Positions 36,343-44,794 of a stretch of DNA of 64,000 nt are shown in pieces (position 1 is the first letter of the stretch; each line of letters opens with the position of its first letter). A model generated the notes under the pieces. It searched no databases. It was not told where the DNA came from and worked only from the letters and a program-made list of their open reading frames with translations. The DNA is from Vogesella margarita (lineage in GTDB: Bacteria; Pseudomonadota; Gammaproteobacteria; Burkholderiales; Chromobacteriaceae), in the NCBI RefSeq assembly GCF_028548475.1, contig NZ_JAQQLE010000001.1, positions 372,001-436,000 of the forward strand. Reading direction: 5' to 3'. The position numbers and the translations under genes are program-made.

Positions 36343-37776
36343 ATGAGTCAACAGTTTGACGTGGTGGTCATCGGCGGCGGCCCAGGCGGCTATGTCGCAG
36401 CCATCCGTGCTGCCCAGCTGGGCTTCAGCACCGCTTGCGTGGACGCCACCAAGAACCCGGAAGGCAAGCCTTCGCTGGGTGGTACCTGCCTCAACGTCGG
36501 TTGCATTCCGTCCAAGGCACTGCTGCAGTCGTCGGAAAACTTCCACGCCGTACAGCACGACTTCCAGAAGCACGGCATCAGCGTCGACGGCGCCCAGATG
36601 GACGTGGCCAAGATGCTGGCGCGCAAGAACGACATCATCACCAAGAACGCCGGTGGCATTGCCTTCCTGTTCAAGAAGAACAAGGTGGCCAATGTGCACG
36701 GTCTGGGTAGCCTGAAAGGCCGCCAGGGCGAGAAGTGGGTCATCGAAGTGACCGACAACGGTGCCGTGGTCGATACCCTGGAAGCCAGCCACGTGATCGT
36801 GGCCACCGGCTCCAGCCCGCGTCAGCTGCCGGGCCTGCCGACAGACAACCAGATCGTGCTGGACAACGAAGGCGCACTGGCGCTGGCAGAAGTGCCGGCC
36901 CGCCTGGGCGTGATCGGTGCCGGCGTGATCGGCCTGGAAATGGGTTCGGTATGGAAGCGCCTCGGCGCCGACGTGACCATCCTGGAAGCCATGCCGACCT
37001 TCCTTGCCGCTGCCGACCAGCAGATCGCCAAGGAAGCGTTCAAGACGCTGACCCGTGACACCGGCCTCGACATCAAGCTGGGCGTGAAGATCGGCGAGAT
37101 CGTCAAGGGCGACAAGGGCGTGACCGTCAACTACGAGCTGAACGGCGAAGCCGTGAAGGCCGAGTTCGACAAGCTGATCGTATCCATCGGCCGCGTGCCG
37201 CACACGGCCGGCCTCGGCGCCGAAACCGTCGGCCTGCAGCTGGACGAGCGCGGTTTCGTGGTCGTCGATGACCACTGCCTGACCAACCTGCCGAACGTGT
37301 GGGCGATTGGCGACGTGGTACGTGGCCCGATGCTGGCGCACAAGGCGTCGGAAGAGGGCGTGGCCGTGGCCGAGCGTATCGCCGGCCAGAAGCCGCACGT
37401 GGACTTCGGCGTGATTCCGTGGGTGATCTACACCTCGCCGGAAATCGCCTGGGTCGGCAAGACCGAAGAGCAGCTCAAGGCCGAAGGCATCGAGTACAAG
37501 AAGGGCACCTCCGGCTTTGCGGCCAACGGTCGCGCGCTGGGCCTGGGGCAGGCACAGGGCACCGTCAAGCTGCTGGCCTGCGCCAAGACCGACCGCATCC
37601 TCGGCCTGCACATGATCGGCCCGATGGTGTCCGAGCTGGTGACCGAAGGCGTGGTGTCGATGGAGTTCAAGGCGGCCAGCGAAGACCTGGCCCGCATTGT
37701 TCACGCCCATCCAAGCCTGTCCGAAGTGGTGCACGAAGCAGCCCTGGCTGCCGACAAGCGCGCGCTGCACGGCTAA
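36343..37776 (+). CDS. lpdA: Dihydrolipoamide dehydrogenase (E3)
   Basis: Flavoprotein that reoxidises lipoyl groups using NAD. The redox disulfide is C49/C54 in [13 protein letters not shown], the N-terminal FAD motif is [10 protein letters not shown] (11-20) and the NAD motif is [13 protein letters not shown]. The C-terminal active-site histidine lies in [17 protein letters not shown]. At 477 aa it has the usual length and, lying between sucB and sucC, it mainly serves 2-oxoglutarate dehydrogenase. A motif TTTGCGGCCAACGG is embedded at 37516. Confidence 0.96.
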   Translation: MSQQFDVVVIGGGPGGYVAAIRAAQLGFSTACVDATKNPEGKPSLGGTCLNVGCIPSKALLQSSENFHAVQHDFQKHGISVDGAQMDVAKMLARKNDIITKNAGGIAFLFKKNKVANVHGLGSLKGRQGEKWVIEVTDNGAVVDTLEASHVIVATGSSPRQLPGLPTDNQIVLDNEGALALAEVPARLGVIGAGVIGLEMGSVWKRLGADVTILEAMPTFLAAADQQIAKEAFKTLTRDTGLDIKLGVKIGEIVKGDKGVTVNYELNGEAVKAEFDKLIVSIGRVPHTAGLGAETVGLQLDERGFVVVDDHCLTNLPNVWAIGDVVRGPMLAHKASEEGVAVAERIAGQKPHVDFGVIPWVIYTSPEIAWVGKTEEQLKAEGIEYKKGTSGFAANGRALGLGQAQGTVKLLACAKTDRILGLHMIGPMVSELVTEGVVSMEFKAASEDLARIVHAHPSLSEVVHEAALAADKRALHG

Positions 37777-37798
37777 GCAAGCTGCACGATTAAACAAG

Positions 37799-37819
37799 AC
37801 CGCCCGCACCGCGGGCGGT
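37799..37819. other. Hairpin after lpdA without a T run
   Basis: Nine-bp stem ACCGCCCGC / GCGGGCGGT with a three-base loop. Lacking a T run, it may stabilise mRNA or attenuate rather than terminate between lpdA and sucC. Confidence 0.5.
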
Positions 37820-37843
37820 ACAATCGCAGAATTACAGGCATAG

Positions 37844-37858
37844 CAAGGTTGGCCGCAA
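37844..37858. repeat. Single AAGGTTGGCCGCAA motif before sucC
   Basis: CAAGGTTGGCCGCAA in the lpdA-sucC gap; an unpaired copy. Confidence 0.88.
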
Positions 37859-37891
37859 GGCTTGCCGACTATCCAACCGAAAGGAAACTCA

Positions 37892-39061
<1,170 letters not shown>

Positions 39062-39088
39062 TCACCTGCACCGCATAAGGATTTCAAA

Positions 39089-39973
39089 ATGAGCGTATTG
39101 GTAAACAAAGATACGAAAGTGCTGGTGCAAGGCTTCACCGGCAAGAACGGTACTTTCCACGCCGAACAGGCGCTGAAAGTCGGCACCAAGGTTGTCGGTG
39201 GCGTGACTCCGGGCAAGGGTGGTTCCGAGCACCTGGGCCTGCCAGTGTTCAACACCATGAAAGACGCCGTACGCCAGACCCAGGCTGATGCCTCGGTGAT
39301 CTACGTACCGGCAGCTTTCGCCAAGGACTCCATCCTGGAAGCCATCGATTCCGGCGTGAAGCTGATCGTGTGCATCACCGAAGGCGTGCCGACTCTGGAC
39401 ATGCTGTACGTGAAGAAAGCCGTCGACGAAGCCGGCATCCGCCTGATCGGCCCTAACTGCCCAGGTATCATCACTCCGGGCGAGTGCAAGATCGGCATCA
39501 TGCCGTGGCACATCCACAACCCGGGCCGCATCGGTATCGTGTCCCGTTCCGGTACCCTGACTTACGAAGCCGTGGCACAAACCACCGCTCTGGGTCTGGG
39601 CCAGTCCACATGTATCGGTATCGGTGGCGACCCGATCCCTGGCACCAGCCATATCGACGCCCTGAAACTGTTCCAGGACGATCCGGATACCGACGCCATC
39701 GTGATGATCGGTGAAATCGGCGGCTCCGCTGAAGAAGAAGCGGCCGAATTCGCCAAGGCCTACGTGACCAAGCCGGTAGTTGGCTATATCGCCGGTGTGA
39801 CTGCGCCTAAGGGCAAGCGCATGGGCCACGCTGGCGCCATCATCTCCGGTGGCAAGGGTACTGCCGAAGAGAAGTTCAAGGCTTTCGAGCAGGCTGGCAT
39901 CGCCTACACTCGCAGCCCGGCCGAGATCGGCAAGACCATGTTCGAACTGCTGAAAAGCAAGGGCATGATCTAA
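39089..39973 (+). CDS. sucD: Succinyl-CoA synthetase alpha subunit
   Basis: CoA-binding subunit carrying the phosphohistidine. The Rossmann-like N-terminus reads [19 protein letters not shown]; the [14 protein letters not shown] segment and the active-site histidine H247 in [14 protein letters not shown] are present. It is 294 aa. It ends the TCA block and is followed by a strong terminator and an inverted uptake-like pair. Confidence 0.97.
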   Translation: MSVLVNKDTKVLVQGFTGKNGTFHAEQALKVGTKVVGGVTPGKGGSEHLGLPVFNTMKDAVRQTQADASVIYVPAAFAKDSILEAIDSGVKLIVCITEGVPTLDMLYVKKAVDEAGIRLIGPNCPGIITPGECKIGIMPWHIHNPGRIGIVSRSGTLTYEAVAQTTALGLGQSTCIGIGGDPIPGTSHIDALKLFQDDPDTDAIVMIGEIGGSAEEEAAEFAKAYVTKPVVGYIAGVTAPKGKRMGHAGAIISGGKGTAEEKFKAFEQAGIAYTRSPAEIGKTMFELLKSKGMI

Positions 39974-39999
39974 GTCGCAAGACTGCCTGATCACAGCAC

Positions 40000-40026
40000 A
40001 ACGCCACCGTTCGCGGTGGCGTTTTT
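40000..40026 (+). terminator. Intrinsic terminator after sucD
   Basis: Ten-bp stem AACGCCACCG / CGGTGGCGTT with a TTCG loop, followed by TTTTT. Confidence 0.94.
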
Positions 40027-40039
40027 CATTATGTGGCAG

Positions 40040-40072
40040 CAAGGTTGGCCGCAAGGTTTGCGGCCAACCTTG
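40040..40072. repeat. Inverted pair of CAAGGTTGGCCGCAA motif (stem-loop)
   Basis: Fifteen-bp perfect arms at 40040-40054 and 40058-40072, loop GGT, between the sucD terminator and the end of the convergent LysR gene. This is the longest-armed loop pair in the window. Confidence 0.95.
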
Positions 40073-40102
40073 TGTCGCTCCGCGTCTGCTGTCGCGTGCG
40101 GC

Positions 40103-40993
40103 TCAGTGTCCCGGCAGCAGGATTTCGCGGGTCAGCGTGATCCAGGCGCGGGCGGCGTGCGACAGGTAGCTGTCCTTCTTCCAGATCAGGCCGATGTGCC
40201 ACACGATGCGCTCCTCGTCGACCGGCACCACGTCGAAGCGATGCGGCTCCAGGTGGCGCGCCACCACCTCCGGCAGCAGCGCGATGCCGAGCCGCGCCTC
40301 CACCATCGCGGCGATGAAGTCCCAGTGCGCGCTGCGCCCGGCGATGTGCACGCTCTTGCCGAGCAGGCGGAAGGCGTCGGTGATGCGCGCGCTGAGCGAG
40401 AAGTCCTCCGGGTAGAACACCAGCGGCCGGTCGGCGATGTCGAGCAGGGTGACGCTGTCCAAGCCGTGCCACGGGCTGCCGGTGGGTGCGATCAGGCACA
40501 GCCGGTCGCGCACCAGGCTCAGGCTTTCGAACACGCTGTTGTCCACCGGTAGTACCGCGGCGCCGATTTCCAGCAGGCCGTTGCGCACGCTGCTTTCGAT
40601 GGCGCGGGCGCCGTCTTCCACCATCTTCAGCTCGACATTGGGGTAGCGGTCGCGGAAGGCACCGACCACCGGCGCGAAGAAGGCGCCGCCGGTCATCGGC
40701 GGCAGGCCGACCACCAGCTCGCCGCGCGCCAGCTCCGCCAGCTCCGCCAGCTGGCTGTTGAGGCGCATCTGCGCCGCCAGCACGTCCTGGCCACGCTGGT
40801 ACACCACGCGGCCGGCATCGGTGAGGTGGAAGCTCTTGCCCTCGCGGATCAGCAGAGGGCTGCCGATCTCGTCCTCCAGCTGTTTCACCATCTTGCTGAT
40901 GGTGGGCTGGGTGACAAACAGCGCCTCGGCGGCGCGGGTGAAGTTCTGCTGGCGTACCAGCTCGGTAAAGTAACGCAGCGCCTTGATGTCCAT
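40103..40993 (-). CDS. LysR-type regulator beside the tandem sRNA array
   Basis: A 296-aa LTTR with an N-terminal winged HTH (MDIKALRYFTELVRQQNFTRAAEALFVTQPTISKMVKQLEDEIG) and a periplasmic-binding-like effector domain from about residue 90. The HTH looks most like the CidR/YwbI branch, whose effectors are linked to acetate or pyruvate in Bacillus and Staphylococcus; that is only a resemblance. It is transcribed away from three tandem RNA genes. A dyad ATTC-N7-GAAT lies 8-22 bases upstream of its start codon, so binding there should also repress lysR itself. Its ribosome-binding site is weak. Confidence 0.92.
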   Translation of the reverse strand: MDIKALRYFTELVRQQNFTRAAEALFVTQPTISKMVKQLEDEIGSPLLIREGKSFHLTDAGRVVYQRGQDVLAAQMRLNSQLAELAELARGELVVGLPPMTGGAFFAPVVGAFRDRYPNVELKMVEDGARAIESSVRNGLLEIGAAVLPVDNSVFESLSLVRDRLCLIAPTGSPWHGLDSVTLLDIADRPLVFYPEDFSLSARITDAFRLLGKSVHIAGRSAHWDFIAAMVEARLGIALLPEVVARHLEPHRFDVVPVDEERIVWHIGLIWKKDSYLSHAARAWITLTREILLPGH

Positions 40994-41000
40994 CTTGACT

Positions 41001-41015
41001 ATTCTTTAATGGAAT
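41001..41015. promoter_or_regulatory. LTTR dyad, sRNA copy 1, -65 site
   Basis: ATTC-TTTAATG-GAAT (T-N11-A type). Its centre is 53 bp before the TATACT box, about -65. It also overlaps the lysR leader. Confidence 0.75.
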
Positions 41016-41031
41016 TGATTTTATAATTTTA

Positions 41032-41046
41032 ATTCATTTCCAGAAT
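41032..41046. promoter_or_regulatory. LTTR dyad, sRNA copy 1, -34 site
   Basis: ATTC-ATTTCCA-GAAT, centred 31 bp (three helical turns) downstream of the first dyad and replacing the -35 box. TATACT follows at 41061-41066. Confidence 0.75.
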
Positions 41047-41072
41047 GGACGGCAGCTACCTATACTGCAATC

Positions 41073-41322
41073 ACTCTCTGTGTTGTGTTGTGGCTCGTAA
41101 CGACAATCGGCACTGGCACCCAGGCTGCAGAACGGATTCTCCTCCCGACTCGCGCCGCCAGTGACAGGTTGTGACAGCGGTAGCGATACCGTTGAAGGCA
41201 TCAGCCGAGTGCTGAATCAGAATTGACTGATGCCTCGTACATCCGGGGATTGTGTACGAGGTTTATTCCTTGGATTCCCCTTACGAGCATGTTAGGCCGG
41301 CTACTTAGCCGGCTCTTTTTTT
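41073..41322 (+). ncRNA. Tandem structured sRNA, copy 1
   Basis: Predicted transcript of about 250 nt from the TATACT box (41061-41066) to the terminator. Stems: P1 GCTCGTAA (41093-41100) with TTACGAGC (41281-41288), closing the molecule; P2 CACTGGC (41111) with GCCAGTG (41157); P3 AGCGGTA-GCGA-TACCGTT (41176-41193), a GNRA-type loop; P4 GGCATCAG (41197) with CTGATGCC (41227); P5 TCGTACA (41235) with TGTACGA (41253), loop containing CCGGGGA. A terminator stem GCCGGCT/AGCCGGC and seven T residues end it. No ORF is shared by the copies. TTCCTTGGAT at 41266-41275 is unpaired. Ends are inferred, and no known RNA family is recognised. Confidence 0.8.
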
Positions 41323-41337
41323 GCCCGGCGCTAGATG

Positions 41338-41352
41338 ATTCCACTGTGGAAT
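41338..41352. promoter_or_regulatory. LTTR dyad, sRNA copy 2, -65 site
   Basis: ATTC-CACTGTG-GAAT, a perfect 15-bp palindrome about its centre, exactly 45 bp before TATACT as in the other copies. Confidence 0.75.
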
Positions 41353-41368
41353 GATTTTGATAATTTTA

Positions 41369-41383
41369 ATTCATTTCCGGAAT
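41369..41383. promoter_or_regulatory. LTTR dyad, sRNA copy 2, -34 site
   Basis: ATTC-ATTTCCG-GAAT, 31 bp centre-to-centre from the upstream dyad. The -10 TATACT is at 41398-41403. Confidence 0.75.
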
Positions 41384-41409
41384 GGCTAGCGCCTGCTTAT
41401 ACTGCACTC

Positions 41410-41662
41410 ACTCTCTGTGTTGTGTTGTGGCTCGTAACGACAACCGGCACTGGCACCCAGGCTGCAGAACGGATTCTCCTCCCGACTCGCGCCGCCAGTG
41501 GCAGGTTGTAATCAGTGGTAGCGATGCTGCTGAAAGGCATCAGCCGAGTGCTGAATCAGAATTAACTGATGCCTCGTACATCCGGGGATTGTGTACGAGG
41601 TTTATTCCTTGGATTCCCCTTACGAGCGTTGTTAGGCCGGCTACTTAGCCGGCTCTTTTTTT
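41410..41662 (+). ncRNA. Tandem structured sRNA, copy 2
   Basis: Second copy, offset 337 bp from copy 1 and nearly identical. P3 differs at several bases yet still pairs fully: AGTGGTA (41514-41520), loop GCGA, TGCTGCT (41525-41531), using wobble pairs. P1 is at 41430-41437 with 41620-41627, P2 at 41448-41454 with 41494-41500. The TTCCTTGGAT segment is unchanged (41605-41614). The terminator is GCCGGCTACTTAGCCGGC at 41636-41653, then seven T residues to 41662. Confidence 0.8.
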
Positions 41663-41677
41663 GCCCGGCGCTAAATG

Positions 41678-41692
41678 ATTCCGCCGTGGAAT
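41678..41692. promoter_or_regulatory. LTTR dyad, sRNA copy 3, -65 site
   Basis: ATTC-CGCCGTG-GAAT, again 45 bp before TATACT (41738). The centre differs from copies 1 and 2 but the ATTC/GAAT arms are conserved. Confidence 0.75.
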
Positions 41693-41708
41693 GATTTTGA
41701 TAATTTTA

Positions 41709-41723
41709 ATTCATTTCCGGAAT
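41709..41723. promoter_or_regulatory. LTTR dyad, sRNA copy 3, -34 site
   Basis: ATTC-ATTTCCG-GAAT, 31 bp from the upstream dyad, directly before the copy 3 -10 region. Confidence 0.75.
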
Positions 41724-41749
41724 GGCTGGCGCCTGCTTATACTGCACTC

Positions 41750-42000
41750 ACTCTCTGTGTTGTGTTGTGGCTCGTAACGACAACCGGCACTGGCACCCAG
41801 GCTGCAGAACGGATTCTCCTCCCGACTCGCGCCGCCAGTGGCAGGTTGTGACAGCGGTAGCGATACCGTTGAAGGCATCAGCCGAGTGCTGAATCAGAAT
41901 TGACTGATGCCTCGTACCACCGGGGATGAGGTACGAGGTGTATTCCTTGGATTCCCCTTACGAGCGTTGTTAGGCCGGCTATCTAGCCGGCTATTTTTTT
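41750..42000 (+). ncRNA. Tandem structured sRNA, copy 3
   Basis: Third copy, offset 340 bp. P3 matches copy 1. P5 shows a true compensatory change: TCGTACC (41912-41918) pairs with GGTACGA (41930-41936), where copies 1 and 2 have A-U at that pair. The CCGGGGA of the loop is kept. TTCCTTGGAT is at 41943-41952. Its terminator (GCCGGCTATCTAGCCGGC, 41974-41991) carries the stop codon of the convergent merR gene. Confidence 0.8.
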
Positions 42001-42435
42001 GTCCGTCGCCGTCGGATGGCAGACGCAGGGCTCGCCGCTGGAGGCATCTTCCAGCGTTTTTAGGATGCCGCAATCGGCCAGCGTGTGCGGGCTGTGGCAA
42101 CGGTCGCGCAGGGCCTGCAACTGCCGCTCCAGTTGCTGCAGGGTTTCGATCTGGCTGTGCACGCGGCGGATCTGGTCGTCGATCAGCGCATTGACGCGGT
42201 CGCACGGCTCCGGTGCCGGATGCCGGTGGTAGTCGGCCAGCTGGCGGATGTCGGCCAGCGACATGCCCAGCGAGCGGCAGTGGCGGATGAAGTTGAGCTG
42301 CTCGACGTGCTGCGGTTCGTAGCTGCGATAACCGCTGGCGCTGCGCGCCGGCGCCGGCAGCAGCCCCTCGCGCTCGTAGTAGCGTATGGTTTCCACCTCG
42401 CAGCCAGTCTGTCTGGCCAGTTCCCCGATTTGCAT
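41983..42435 (-). CDS. MerR-family metal regulator (CadR/PbrR type)
   Basis: A 150-aa activator of metal efflux. The N-terminus MQIGELARQTGCEVETIRYYEREGLLP is the CadR/PbrR-type HTH. Metal-site cysteines are visible: C11, EPCDRVNALID (the Cys at the dimerisation helix start), RDRCHSPHTLADCGIL, and a C-terminal CVC pair. These suggest Cd(II)/Pb(II)/Zn(II) sensing. It is divergent from the ATPase gene across a typical stretched promoter. Its stop codon lies inside the terminator stem of sRNA copy 3, so the two transcripts end tail to tail. Confidence 0.92.
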   Translation of the reverse strand: MQIGELARQTGCEVETIRYYEREGLLPAPARSASGYRSYEPQHVEQLNFIRHCRSLGMSLADIRQLADYHRHPAPEPCDRVNALIDDQIRRVHSQIETLQQLERQLQALRDRCHSPHTLADCGILKTLEDASSGEPCVCHPTATDKKIAG

Positions 42436-42464
42436 CAGCCTGCTCCCGTCTCATGAATTGCCGC

Positions 42465-42495
42465 TTGACCCTATAGTAGCTACAGGGTGTGCAAT
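42465..42495 (+). promoter_or_regulatory. MerR-type stretched promoter of the efflux ATPase
   Basis: TTGACC (-35) and TGCAAT (-10) are separated by 19 bp. Between them lies a dyad with arms ACCCTATAG and CTACAGGGT around TAG (42468-42488). The long spacer and this dyad closely resemble the PbrR/CadR operator, to be activated by the adjacent regulator. Confidence 0.88.
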
Positions 42496-42523
42496 ACACG
42501 AATGAAATCTGCGGGAGCCCACC

Positions 42524-44794
42524 ATGTCCTCTTGTTGCAAGCATCAACACGCCAGCTGCGCTACGTCGGAGCACGCCGGTCACGACCATGCGGGTCACGA
42601 CCATGCGGCCCACGATCACGCCGCTCACGCCCATGACGAGACTTCGCCACCGGCCAACGCCGCCGGTACCCGCCTGCAACTGGCGATTCCGGCGATGGAC
42701 TGCCCGACCGAGGGCCAGCTGATCGCCAAGGTTTTGCGCCCGCTGGCCGGCGTCAACGACCTGTCCTTCAACTACATCGAGCGCACGGTGACGTTGTACC
42801 ACGACGGCGTGGCCGAGACCGAGGTGCTGGTCGCGCTGTCCGCGATCGGCATGCCCGCCACGCTGCACGCGAGTGCCGCCCCAGCCGTCGCCACCACACA
42901 CGGCCAGGCTGGCTGGCAGCTGTGGCTGGCCGGTGCCCTCGCGGTGCTGGCCGAGGCGCTGGCCTTCGGCGGCGCCGGCGACGCCAGTGTGCCGGTGGTG
43001 GCCTGCGCCGTGCCGGCGATGCTGCTGGCCGGGCGAAGCACCGCGCGCAAGGGCTGGTTCGCGTTGAAGACGGCGACGCTGAACATCTATTTCCTGATGA
43101 GCGTGGCGGTGCTCGGCGCGATGCTGCTCGGGCAGTGGCCGGAAGCGGCGATGGTGCTGTTCCTGTTCGCCCTGTCGGAAAAGCTGGAGGCGCGGGCGCT
43201 GGCGCGCGCCGGCGACGCGGTGAAGGCGCTGATGGCGCTGCGTCCGGAAACCGCCTGGGTGCAGCACGGCGACGGCTGGCAGGAAGTGGCGGTGGCCGAG
43301 GTCAAGGTTGGCCGCACCGTGCGCGTGCGCCCCGGCGAGCGGGTGCCGCTGGACGGCGAGATCATCGCCGGCCACAGCCAGTTCGACGAGGCGCCGATCA
43401 CCGGCGAGAGCCTGCCGCTGGACAAGGGGCCGGGCGATGCGGTGTACGCCGGCACCATCAACGGCGGCGCGCTGGTGCAGCTGCGCGTCACCGCGCCGGC
43501 CGACGGCAGCGTGCTGGCGCGCATCATCCGCAGCGTGCGCGAGGCGCAGGCCGGCAAGGCGCCGACGCAGCGCTTCATCGACCGCTTCGCCGCGCGCTAT
43601 ACGCCGCTGGTGGTGGCGCTGGCCGTGCTGCTGGCGGTGGCGCTGCCGATGTTGGGGCTGATGGGCTGGCAGGCGGCGCTGTACCAGGCGCTGGTGCTGC
43701 TGGTGATCGCCTGCCCCTGCGCGCTGGTGATCGCCACCCCGGTGACGCTGGTGTCGGCCCTGGCCGCCGGCGCGCGCCACGGCATGCTGATCAAGGGCGG
43801 CGCCGCGCTGGAAGCCGCCGCGCGCGTGCGCACCGTGGCGCTGGACAAGACCGGCACCCTCACCAGCGGCACGGTGGCGGTGACGCGCGTCGAGCCGCTG
43901 GCCGACGGCCACGACGAGGCGACGGTGCTGGCGCTGGCGGCGGCGCTGGAGCAGCACTCCACCCATCCGCTGGCGCGCGCGGTGTGCCGGCGCGCGGCGG
44001 CGGCCAACGTTGCGGCCGCCGCGCTGCACGGCGCGGTGACGGAGCGGCCGGGGCAGGGCATGCTGGGCAGCATCGGTGGCCGGCAACTGGCGCTGGGCAA
44101 CCGCCGCCTGGCGCTGGCGCAGGGCGTGGCGGCGGCGCGGCTGGACGCGCTGCTGGCGCCGCTGGAGGAACAGGGTGAGGGCTATCTGCTGTTGCTGCTG
44201 GACGGCGAGTTGCTGGCGCTGCTGCACGTCAACGACACGCTGAGGCCGCAGGCGGAGCACAGCATCGCCGCGCTGCAGGCGCAGGGCTTGCGCGTGCTGA
44301 TGCTGTCCGGCGACCAGCCGGCGGTGGTGCGCCGCGTCGCCGCCGAGTTGAAGCTGGATGAGGCGCACGGCGGGCTGCTGCCGGACGACAAGTTGCAAAG
44401 CTTGGCCGCGGCGCAGCGCCACGGCGCGGTGGCGATGGTCGGCGACGGCGTCAACGACGCACCGGCGCTGGCGCAGGCGGAGCTGGGCATCGCGATGGGC
44501 GCGGCCGGCTCGGACACCGCGCTGGAGACGGCGCAGGTGGCGCTGATGGACGACCGCCTCGACCGGCTGCCCTTGCTGTTCGCCCACGCGCGGCGCAGCA
44601 TGGCGGTGCTGCGCGCCAATATCGCGATCGCGCTGGCGATCAAGCTGCTGTTCTTCGTGCTGGCGCTGGCCGGGGTCGCCACGTTGTGGATGGCGGTGTT
44701 CGCCGACGTCGGCGCCAGCCTGCTGGTGATCGGCAACGGCCTGCGCCTGGCGCGGGTGCGGCTGGGGGATGAACAGGGAAAGGAGACAACATGA
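42524..44794 (+). CDS. P1B-type heavy-metal efflux ATPase (CadA/ZntA type)
   Basis: A 756-aa inner-membrane pump exporting divalent soft metals (Zn, Cd, Pb). The N-terminus is Cys/His-rich (SSCCKHQHASC, then an HAGHDH repeat region to about 37), followed by one HMA-like domain with MDCPTEG. Core motifs are CPC at C397-C399 in helix 6, the phosphorylated D441 in DKTGTLT, GDGVNDAPALA and the TGES loop. The CPC plus DCPTE motif supports the Zn/Cd/Pb subgroup. It is controlled by the MerR-type promoter. A motif AAGGTTGGCCGCAC at 43304 encodes KVGRT in frame. Confidence 0.94.
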   Translation: MSSCCKHQHASCATSEHAGHDHAGHDHAAHDHAAHAHDETSPPANAAGTRLQLAIPAMDCPTEGQLIAKVLRPLAGVNDLSFNYIERTVTLYHDGVAETEVLVALSAIGMPATLHASAAPAVATTHGQAGWQLWLAGALAVLAEALAFGGAGDASVPVVACAVPAMLLAGRSTARKGWFALKTATLNIYFLMSVAVLGAMLLGQWPEAAMVLFLFALSEKLEARALARAGDAVKALMALRPETAWVQHGDGWQEVAVAEVKVGRTVRVRPGERVPLDGEIIAGHSQFDEAPITGESLPLDKGPGDAVYAGTINGGALVQLRVTAPADGSVLARIIRSVREAQAGKAPTQRFIDRFAARYTPLVVALAVLLAVALPMLGLMGWQAALYQALVLLVIACPCALVIATPVTLVSALAAGARHGMLIKGGAALEAAARVRTVALDKTGTLTSGTVAVTRVEPLADGHDEATVLALAAALEQHSTHPLARAVCRRAAAANVAAAALHGAVTERPGQGMLGSIGGRQLALGNRRLALAQGVAAARLDALLAPLEEQGEGYLLLLLDGELLALLHVNDTLRPQAEHSIAALQAQGLRVLMLSGDQPAVVRRVAAELKLDEAHGGLLPDDKLQSLAAAQRHGAVAMVGDGVNDAPALAQAELGIAMGAAGSDTALETAQVALMDDRLDRLPLLFAHARRSMAVLRANIAIALAIKLLFFVLALAGVATLWMAVFADVGASLLVIGNGLRLARVRLGDEQGKETT

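Noticed and set aside
41073-41322. 6S RNA
   Set aside because: 6S RNA is about 180 nt, one long rod with a central bubble; the present RNA is a closed multi-branch structure with its own terminator and in three copies.
40994-42000. CRISPR array as explanation of the triple repeat
   Set aside because: Repeats are 337-340 bp and continuous, without short spacers, and no cas genes are near.
40994-42000. Insertion sequence or transposon remnant as explanation of the triple repeat
   Set aside because: No transposase, terminal inverted repeats or target duplications; each unit instead has promoter, structured body and terminator in order.
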